Shown: piece by piece, positions 57,167-64,000 of the stretch
Layout: each line of letters starts with the position of its first letter
How positions within the stretch are numbered: position 1 is the stretch's first letter
Program-made: the position numbers and the translations under genes
Source: Polynucleobacter necessarius
GTDB taxonomy: Bacteria; Pseudomonadota; Gammaproteobacteria; Burkholderiales; Burkholderiaceae
Assembly (NCBI RefSeq): GCF_900096765.1
Contig: NZ_LT615228.1
Coordinates: 316,669-380,668 of the forward strand
DNA: 64,000 nt
Direction: 5' to 3'
The notes under the pieces: model-generated
Databases searched by the model: none
What the model was told of the DNA's origin: nothing
The model's input: the letters and a program-made list of their open reading frames with translations, nothing else

Positions 57167-58527
57167 ATCCAGTCATCACTATCGTCGGTCGGCCCAATGT
57201 AGGCAAGTCGACTCTCTTTAATCGCCTGACTCGTTCGCGCGATGCCTTGGTTGCAGACTTTTCTGGTTTAACGAGGGATCGTCACTATGGCAAAGGTCGT
57301 ATTGGTGATCGCGCCTTTATTTGCGTCGATACCGGTGGTTTCGAGCCAGTTGCCAAGACTGGCATTGTGGCTGAGATGGCTAAGCAAACCAAACAAGCGG
57401 TTGCTGAATCTGACATTGTGATTTTCTTGGTGGATGGCCGTTTGGGCATGGCACCACAAGATCGTGTGATAGCCGATTTCTTGCGCAAGACTGGCCGACC
57501 AGTGATCTTGGCTGTCAATAAAACCGAAGGTATGCAAGCTGGTGTTGTCACTGCAGACTTTCATGAGCTTGGTCTAGGAGAGCCATTCCCAATTTCTTCT
57601 GCTCATGGTGATGGTGTTCGTGGCTTGATTGATGATGCGCTAGATTCATTAGGCATTGCTGAGCCCGACGAAGAAGAATTGGCAAACGACCCAAATCGTC
57701 CAATGAAGATTGCCGTAGTAGGGCGTCCAAATGTCGGTAAATCTACCTTGATCAATAAATTGATCGGTGAAGAGCGTGTGATTGCCTTTGATATGCCAGG
57801 AACTACGCGCGATGCGATTGAGGTCCCTTTTGAGCGCAACGGTAAGCCATATATCTTGGTCGATACCGCGGGATTGCGTCGTCGTGGAAAAGTGTTTGAA
57901 GCCATTGAAAAGTTTTCTGTTGTGAAAACCTTGCAAGCAATTGCTGATTGCAATGTAGTGATCTTGATGCTTGATGCGCAGCAAGATATTTCTGAGCAAG
58001 ACGCTCATATCGCTGGCTTTATTGTTGAAGCAGGGCGTGCTTTGGTAGTTGCTGTGAATAAGTGGGATGGTATTGATGCTTATGTCAAAGAGCGGGCACG
58101 TTTAGAGATTGCGCAAAAACTGCGTTTCTTGGATTTTGCAAACGTGCACCCCATCTCCGCCAAAAAAGGCACAGGCTTAAAAGAGCTCTTTAAGGATGTA
58201 GATGCTGCCTATGCAGCGGCTATGGCGAAATTGCCAACCCCACGTCTAACCCGTATCTTGCAAGAGGCTGTAGAGCACCAGCAACCAAAACGGGTCGGTA
58301 TGGGTCGTCCAAAATTGCGATATGCACACCAAGGGGGCATGAATCCGCCTATTGTTGTGATTCATGGGACATCATTGAGCGGCGTAACAGATAGCTATAA
58401 GCGTTACCTAGAGGGTCGTTTTAGGGATGCCTTTAAATTACGCGGGACTCCTTTGCGGATTCAGATGAATACCGCCAAAAACCCCTATGTGGATGCTGAT
58501 AAGGGCAAAAAGGGTAAAAAGCGTTAG
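57163..58527 (+). CDS. der: Ribosome biogenesis GTPase Der
   Basis: A 454-residue double-Era-like GTPase. First G1 [14 protein letters not shown], second [14 protein letters not shown] near residue 186; G3 DTGG and [10 protein letters not shown]4 NKTEG and NKWD. A KH-like C-terminal domain ends in a basic KGKKGKKR tail. Essential for 50S maturation. Intact. Confidence 0.97.
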   Translation: MNPVITIVGRPNVGKSTLFNRLTRSRDALVADFSGLTRDRHYGKGRIGDRAFICVDTGGFEPVAKTGIVAEMAKQTKQAVAESDIVIFLVDGRLGMAPQDRVIADFLRKTGRPVILAVNKTEGMQAGVVTADFHELGLGEPFPISSAHGDGVRGLIDDALDSLGIAEPDEEELANDPNRPMKIAVVGRPNVGKSTLINKLIGEERVIAFDMPGTTRDAIEVPFERNGKPYILVDTAGLRRRGKVFEAIEKFSVVKTLQAIADCNVVILMLDAQQDISEQDAHIAGFIVEAGRALVVAVNKWDGIDAYVKERARLEIAQKLRFLDFANVHPISAKKGTGLKELFKDVDAAYAAAMAKLPTPRLTRILQEAVEHQQPKRVGMGRPKLRYAHQGGMNPPIVVIHGTSLSGVTDSYKRYLEGRFRDAFKLRGTPLRIQMNTAKNPYVDADKGKKGKKR

Positions 58528-58553
58528 TTTTGAGATAAGCTTTTACCCTGAGT

Positions 58554-58581
58554 TTGAATAAGGGCTTGATTTTTATAAAAT
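58554..58581 (+). promoter_or_regulatory. Candidate promoter upstream of hfq
   Basis: TTGAAT at 58554-58559 and TAAAAT at 58576-58581, spacing 16. Of the two hexamers the -10 is close to consensus and the -35 is weak. It would give hfq a leader of about 135 bases. Confidence 0.35.
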
Positions 58582-58723
58582 TTAGCCCAATATAGAAACT
58601 TGATGGACTAGTTTTTAACCGGTAGCAAAAAGATGCAGCTCAAGCAAAAGAAGCAAATAAAGCTAATGAATTAAGACTCCAAAAAATAAAACTCAAATAA
58701 TTAAAAAATAAGTCAGGAGCAGT

Positions 58724-58966
58724 ATGAATAACAACAAAATCCAATTACTTCAGGATCCATTTCTCAATGCCTTACGCAAAGAGCATATTCCTGTTTCAAT
58801 CTATCTCGTCAATGGTATTAAGCTGCAAGGCAATATTGAATCGTTTGATCAATATGTGGTGCTCTTGCGCAACACAGTGACGCAGATGGTTTACAAACAT
58901 GCCATTTCCACGATTGTTCCTGCTCGTGCAATTGATTTCCGTGTAGAAGAAGGTAATTCTGTATAA
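58724..58966 (+). CDS. hfq: RNA chaperone Hfq
   Basis: An 80-residue Sm-like protein. [40 protein letters not shown] and [14 protein letters not shown] contain the Sm1 and Sm2 motifs, including the YKHA RNA-binding loop. Short C-terminal tail. It mediates sRNA-mRNA pairing. RBS TCAGGAGC precedes ATG 58724. Overlaps the hflX reading frame. Confidence 0.97.
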   Translation: MNNNKIQLLQDPFLNALRKEHIPVSIYLVNGIKLQGNIESFDQYVVLLRNTVTQMVYKHAISTIVPARAIDFRVEEGNSV

Positions 58967-59990
58967 AACTGGAGTAGATGCGGCACGCGCTGTCCTAGTT
59001 GGGGTTGATACTGGACGCGAAGATTTTGCAGATAGCATGGCTGAACCCAGTCTCTTGGCTGACAGTGCTGGCTCTATACCCACAGCTAGTGTGATTGCCC
59101 GCAAAGGCCGTACAGATCCAGCTTTATTCATTGGCTCTGGAAAGGCCAACGAGCTTAAACGGGTAATGGAAGACCAAGACGCTGAACTTGCTATCTTCAA
59201 TCATCCACTTTCCCCAACCCAACAACGCAACCTAGAGCGTCATATCGGTCGACATGTCATGGGACCGTACGGGTTTGATTCTAGATATCTTTAGTCAAAG
59301 AGCGCAAAGTCATATTGGTAAGACGCAAGTAGAATTAGCTCAAGTGCGTTACCGCATGTCTCGCTTAGTGCGTGCATGGAGTCACTTAGTTAATGCCCTC
59401 ACTAAAGCAGGGACTTATGCTGCTGATCAGCTCTTTGCTACCCTAGATACCACTTCTAGAAGGGTGCATCTGGAGGGAGTCGGCTCTATTGTGGTCTCTG
59501 ATACGGTTGGGTTTATCCGCGATTTGCCCCACCAGTTGGTTGAGGCTTTTAGAGCTACTTTGGATGAAACTATTCATGCCGACCTGATTTTGCATGTGAT
59601 CGACGCCTGTAGTCCGGTTGCACAGGAGCAAAAAGCCGAAGTAGAGGCCGTTTTAGAGGAAATTGGGGCCGATGACATCCCCCCCGAATTGAGGTCATGA
59701 ATAAGATTGATTTAATGCCTCAAACCTTCACCCGTGGGGCTATTTTGGAGCGGGATGGGCAAGGCTTTCCGAGTCAGGTTTTCCTATCGGCCCAAACAGG
59801 CTTAGGCCTTGATTCGCTTAGGGGTGCTCTAGCTGAATGCTCTCAAATGACTGATAAAATGAGGAGTGAACGCAACCGTGCCAAGTCACAAATGGCCCCG
59901 GATGAGTTTTTAGCCCCTTTATCAGAACGACCAGAGTCATCCGAATTTAATCCGATTCCAAACAGAAGCTATTTCTCTAATGACGCGTAA
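58959..59990 (+). pseudogene. hflX: HflX ribosome-splitting GTPase: two frameshifts and deletion of the P-loop
   Basis: The frame seems to begin at CTG 58959, inside the hfq end (alternative ATG 59037); [20 protein letters not shown] is the N-terminus. Frame 1 breaks at GGG 59261-59263 (two G would read VMDRTGLILDIF). The next frame gives SRLVRAWSHL and then directly VNALTKAGTYAADQL. The family has about 70 residues between these two points, with the GGIGIRGPGE region and the P-loop GYTNAGKST, so an in-frame deletion at about 59387-59391 removes the nucleotide-binding core. A second shift is in the C7 run 59679-59685. G3 (DTVGFIRDLP) and G4 (NKID) remain. No function is expected. Confidence 0.85.
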
Positions 59991-61497
59991 ATTTTCAGAC
60001 CTGTTTTCGGTCAATGATCCAGGTTGGGGTAACAGCCACAACGGGGGATCGAAAGATGCCAAAGATGGGCAGGGAAATGAGCAAGTTCCAAAAATAGATC
60101 CACCAGCGGGCGAGTCAAATAAGCCGCCGGTAACTCAGCCAGGCAGTCAACCGAACAAGCCTGATGGACCTCCAGATTTGGATGAGCTTTGGCGCGACTT
60201 TAATGACAGAATTGCAGGGCTCTTTGATGGCAAGAAGAAGCCTGGGGTTGGCTCTAGCGCAAACGCTAATGCAAGCAGATCCAATAGCAGTGATATTCCT
60301 CCGCCATCGCAACGCAACAATGGCGGCGGTAATCAAGGCGGCTCGTCTGGGCCGAGTTTGAACTTTAACAATCCCTTAGGTCCAAAGAGTGGTCCATTGG
60401 CTGCTGCGGCAATCGTCTGCTTTATTTGGGTATGCAGTGGCTTTTTTATTATTCAAGAAGGACAGGCCTGGCGTCGTTCTAACTTTTGGTAAGTATGACT
60501 ACACCGCTAAGCCCGGCATCAATTGGCACTTGCCTTGGCCTATTCAAACAGAGGAGACCGTCAATCTTTCTGGAGTGCGCTCTGTTGAGGTGGGTCGTCC
60601 TGTGTTAATTAAGGCAACCAATCAAAAAGATTCATTGATGTTGACTGAAGATGAAAACATTATTGATGTACGTTTTGCTGTTCAGTACCGTTTAAAAGAT
60701 CCGACTGATTATTTATTTAATAATCGCGATCCCGATACAGCCGTGGTGCAAGCTGCAGAAACTGCCGTTCGTGAAATTGTTGCGCGCAGCAAGATGGATA
60801 CGGTTTTATATGAAGGGCGCGAGAAAATTGGCGTCGACTTAGCTGCTTCAATCCAAAAAATTCTGGATAGCTATAAGGCAGGCATCTATGTGACGAGTGT
60901 TACCGTGCAAAACGTCCAGCCACCAGAACAAGTGCAGGCTGCGTTTGATGATGCTGTTAAAGCCGGTCAAGATCAAGAGCGCTTGAAGAGTGAGGGGGAG
61001 GCCTATGCTAATGACATCATCCCGCGCGCGAAGGGTACTGCTGCTCGCTTGATCCAAGAGGCAGAGGGTTACAAGGCGCGTGTGGTGGCTACGGCTGAAG
61101 GTGATGCCGCGCGCTTTAAACAAATTTTTGTCGAATACGCTAAGGCCCCTCAGGCTATGCGCGACCGTATGTACAACGACACTATGCGCGAGATGTATTC
61201 CAACGTCACCAAGGTTTTGGTCGACACCAATAAGAGCAATAGTCTGCTGTATTTACCTCTCGACAAGATTGTGGCGCAAGTTAGTGCGGAGAGTGCTCAA
61301 GTAAGCACGCAAGGCACGCAACAAAGTACTCAAAGCAATCAAACCAATGCCACAACAACAGGCTCTGTGAGCGCGGGTTCAGTAAGCTCTTCTGCTCCTG
61401 CGCGGTGCCTACTGCTACGTCAGCAGTTAATACCACCAATGAAAAGGCATCCGATAAACGCGATGCGCTGCGTAGCCGTGATCGGGATTCTCGATAA
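59980..61497 (+). pseudogene. hflK: HflK, FtsH modulator, two frameshifts
   Basis: From ATG 59980 (overlapping the hflX end), there is a Gly/Asn/Pro-rich cytoplasmic N-terminus with DLDELWRDFNDRIAGLF, the membrane helix AAAIVCFIWVCSGFFIIQEG, then a shift at CC 60467-60468; with one C the sequence reads QAGVVLTFGKYDYT. The SPFH domain follows (VNLSGVRSVEVGRPVL; DENIIDVRFAVQYRLKD). A second shift at about 61400 replaces the normal tail ending in RDRDSR (stop 61495-61497) by an out-of-frame one ending near 61507. HflK forms a membrane cage with HflC around FtsH. Confidence 0.85.
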
Positions 61498-62369
61498 TGA
61501 ATGCTAATCGCCTGATTGCCGCCGGTATTGCTTTCATTGCATTAATGTATGTGCTGTCATCGAGCATTTTTATTGTCGATCAACGCAAGTTTGCAGTGGT
61601 CTTTTCATTCGGGCAGATTGTGCGCGTGATTGAGAAGCCTGGCCTGCAAGTGAAATGGCCTGCTCCATTTGAAAATGTACGCTTCTTTGATCGCCGCATT
61701 TTGACGATTGATAACCCAGAAGCTGAGCGCTTTATTACCGCTGAAAAGAAAAATCTCTTGGTGGACTCTTACGTCAAGTGGCGTATTGTTGACCCACGCA
61801 AATTCTTCATTAGCTTTAAAGGAGATGAGCGCTTAGCGCAAGACCGATTGACCCAGCTGGTTCGTTCTGCATTAAATGAAGAATTTACCAAGCGTACTGT
61901 TCGTGAGTTGATTTCTGATCAGCGCGAAGAGGTCATGCAAGGTATTCGCAAGAAGGTGGCTGATGATGCCTCTGATATCGGCGTTGAGATTGTAGATGTT
62001 CGCCTCAAACGGGTTGATCTTTTAGCGGAAATTAGTGACTCTGTGTATCGTCGCATGGAAGCAGAGCGTAAGCGGGTGGCCAATGAGTTACGCTCTACAG
62101 GGGCAGCAGAATCAGACAAGATTCGTGCGAATGCTGAACGTCAACGCGATACTATTTTGGCTGAGGCTTATCGTGAAGCGCAAAAGATTAAAGGGGCTGG
62201 AGATGCAAAAGCTGCTGCTCTATATGCTGAGGCGTTTGGTCGCGACCTAAATTTTGCTCAGTTCTATCAGAGCTTAGAAGCCTATCGCAGCGCTTTCAAA
62301 GATAAAAAAGACATCATGGTGGTCGAGCCCAATGGTGAGTTCTTCAAGTATCTTCACAAAAAACAATAG
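61497..62369 (+). CDS. hflC: HflC, FtsH modulator
   Basis: A 290-residue SPFH protein: an N-terminal membrane helix (AAGIAFIALMYVLSSSIFIV), FSFGQIVRVIEKPGLQVKWP, FDRRILTIDNPEAERFITAE, and a coiled-coil tail with RVANELRSTGAAESDKIRAN. Intact, although its partner HflK is broken. The start uses the hflK stop (TAATG). Confidence 0.95.
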   Translation: MNANRLIAAGIAFIALMYVLSSSIFIVDQRKFAVVFSFGQIVRVIEKPGLQVKWPAPFENVRFFDRRILTIDNPEAERFITAEKKNLLVDSYVKWRIVDPRKFFISFKGDERLAQDRLTQLVRSALNEEFTKRTVRELISDQREEVMQGIRKKVADDASDIGVEIVDVRLKRVDLLAEISDSVYRRMEAERKRVANELRSTGAAESDKIRANAERQRDTILAEAYREAQKIKGAGDAKAAALYAEAFGRDLNFAQFYQSLEAYRSAFKDKKDIMVVEPNGEFFKYLHKKQ

Positions 62370-62385
62370 ATGAATGGTCTAGATA

Positions 62386-63546
62386 ATGAATCGTTGGTTA
62401 CTTCCTGAAGATATTGCTGATGTATTGCCAGTACAGGCTCGTAAGGTAGAGACTTTGCGTCGTGCCATTTTGGATTTATATCAATCCTATGGTTACGAGT
62501 TGGTTGCTCCTCCGATTTTGGAATTTTTGGACTCTTTGCTGACGGGTACCGGTTCTGATTTGAATCTACAAACATTCAAGTTAGTCGATCAGTTGTCTGG
62601 CCGTACCTTGGGCTTGCGTGCTGATATCACCCCACAGGTTGCTCGTATTGACGCTCATCTGCTCAATCGTGCTGGTGTTACCCGTCTTTGCTACGCTGGC
62701 TCTGTAGCCCATGCTCGCACGCCTGTAGGCGGCTCTTCGCGCGAACAATTGCAGTTAGGCGCTGAGATTTATGGCTGCTCCAACTGGGAGGCTGATTTTG
62801 AGGCCATCACCTTACTAATTAAAACACTTGATGTTGCGGGCTTGAAAAATGTTTACCTGGATTTATCGCATGCCGGCATTTTGACTGGCATCTTGGCAGA
62901 TCATCAGCTCGATAAAGAGACGATCGAAACCTTGTACGGCTTTTTGCAGAGCAAGGATCGTCCTCGACTGCGTCAGTGGGCCGCTTGTTTGCCTGCGCCA
63001 ATAGCTCAAGCATTACTAACTTTGACTGAATTAAATGGCCCCTGTGCCGAAGTGTTGACTACAGCAAAAAAAGCTTTGCCCCATCATGCAGCAATTGATC
63101 AGGCCTTAGCTGATTTAGAAAGGGTTGTTTTCGCAGCCAATCAATTTAAAGGTGTTGAGTTCAGTATTGATTTGGCGGATTTGCGTGGCTATCAATATCA
63201 CAGCGGCGTGATGTTTGCGGCGTATGTTGATGGCTTGCCACAACCGATTGCACGGGGTGGTCGTTATGATCAAGTGGGTCAGGCCTTTGGTCGATCACGT
63301 CCAGCGACAGGCTTCTCTTTAGACTTGTTAACGCTAGCCAGCTTGTCTCCGTTAAGTGTGCAAAAGCTGGCGATTCTAGCCCCTTGGGTTCAGGATGCTG
63401 CACTAGATAGAGCTATTGCTGATTTACGTAGCAAAGGCGAAGTGGTGATTCAAGTTCTTCCAGGGGAATTAGTTGAGGCTACCGAGTATGAATGTGATCG
63501 AGAGTTAATCAAGCAGGGCAACTCTTGGGAAGTAAAGCAGAAGTAA
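62386..63546 (+). CDS. hisZ: ATP phosphoribosyltransferase regulatory subunit HisZ
   Basis: A 386-residue HisS paralogue without the anticodon domain. PEDIADVLPVQARKVETLRR and GLRADITPQVARIDAHLLNR, and SGVMFAAYVDGLPQPIARGGRYDQVG match HisZ, which with short HisG catalyses the first step of histidine synthesis. The small hflC-hisZ gap (16 bases) leaves no room for the DUF2065 gene usually placed here. Confidence 0.95.
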   Translation: MNRWLLPEDIADVLPVQARKVETLRRAILDLYQSYGYELVAPPILEFLDSLLTGTGSDLNLQTFKLVDQLSGRTLGLRADITPQVARIDAHLLNRAGVTRLCYAGSVAHARTPVGGSSREQLQLGAEIYGCSNWEADFEAITLLIKTLDVAGLKNVYLDLSHAGILTGILADHQLDKETIETLYGFLQSKDRPRLRQWAACLPAPIAQALLTLTELNGPCAEVLTTAKKALPHHAAIDQALADLERVVFAANQFKGVEFSIDLADLRGYQYHSGVMFAAYVDGLPQPIARGGRYDQVGQAFGRSRPATGFSLDLLTLASLSPLSVQKLAILAPWVQDAALDRAIADLRSKGEVVIQVLPGELVEATEYECDRELIKQGNSWEVKQK

Positions 63547-63568
63547 AGCGGGAATAAGTCACTCTTAA

Positions 63569-64000
<432 letters not shown>

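Overview
The window looks like a low-to-moderate GC betaproteobacterium of the Burkholderiales. The best fit is Polynucleobacter: small compact genome style, several Bug/TctC-type solute-binding proteins, and the orders trxA-rho-rpmE2, ffs/dnaX-ybaB-recR, surE-pcm-nlpD and ndk-rlmN-ispG-hisS-yfgM-bamB-der-hfq-hflX-hflK-hflC-hisZ-purA. Genus assignment is inference from gene content and order; no rRNA gene is present to test it.

Layout. 1-13.8 kb is metabolic and envelope accessory DNA: the end of feoB, a minus-strand exported/membrane cluster (two DUF6644-like proteins, an exported protein and a DUF6152-like protein), Bug-type binding proteins, a HAD dehalogenase, a SemiSWEET, a fumarylacetoacetate-hydrolase-family enzyme, a broken enoyl-CoA hydratase, a DUF5993/DsbB pair and a four-lipoprotein cluster (COG3014, YcfL, LpoB, CsgG-like). 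13.8-19.4 kb on the minus strand carries a MATE exporter, an ArnT/PMT-like membrane glycosyltransferase, rpmE2, rho and trxA. 19.5-26 kb is an AddB-AddA recombination nuclease/helicase pair. 26-32.6 kb holds a TPR membrane protein, DUF1993, a LexA-box-controlled umuDC operon, a patch of tiny ORFs, a YkgJ-type cysteine-cluster protein, a decayed Bug gene and a BrnT/BrnA toxin-antitoxin pair. 32.7-35.5 kb is ffs, dnaX, ybaB and recR. 35.6-44.5 kb holds a porin, a PstS-like protein and a TolC/adaptor/CzcA-type RND efflux operon. 44.5-49 kb has surE-pcm-nlpD, a PolB-type exonuclease and rlmD. 49-64 kb is the ndk-to-purA housekeeping block.

The most striking property is gene decay. About thirteen genes are interrupted by roughly two dozen lesions: single-base indels (often in homopolymers), premature stops mostly explained by C-to-T changes in Gln or Arg codons, a 4-bp tandem duplication, and an in-frame deletion that removes the P-loop of HflX. 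Lesions concentrate in 35.6-49 kb and 59-61.4 kb and are absent from rho, addAB, dnaX, hisS, der and other long housekeeping genes. This resembles ongoing genome reduction, as reported for the Euplotes endosymbiont Polynucleobacter necessarius. Sequencing or assembly indels remain an alternative for the homopolymer cases, but not readily for the nonsense changes and the deletion.
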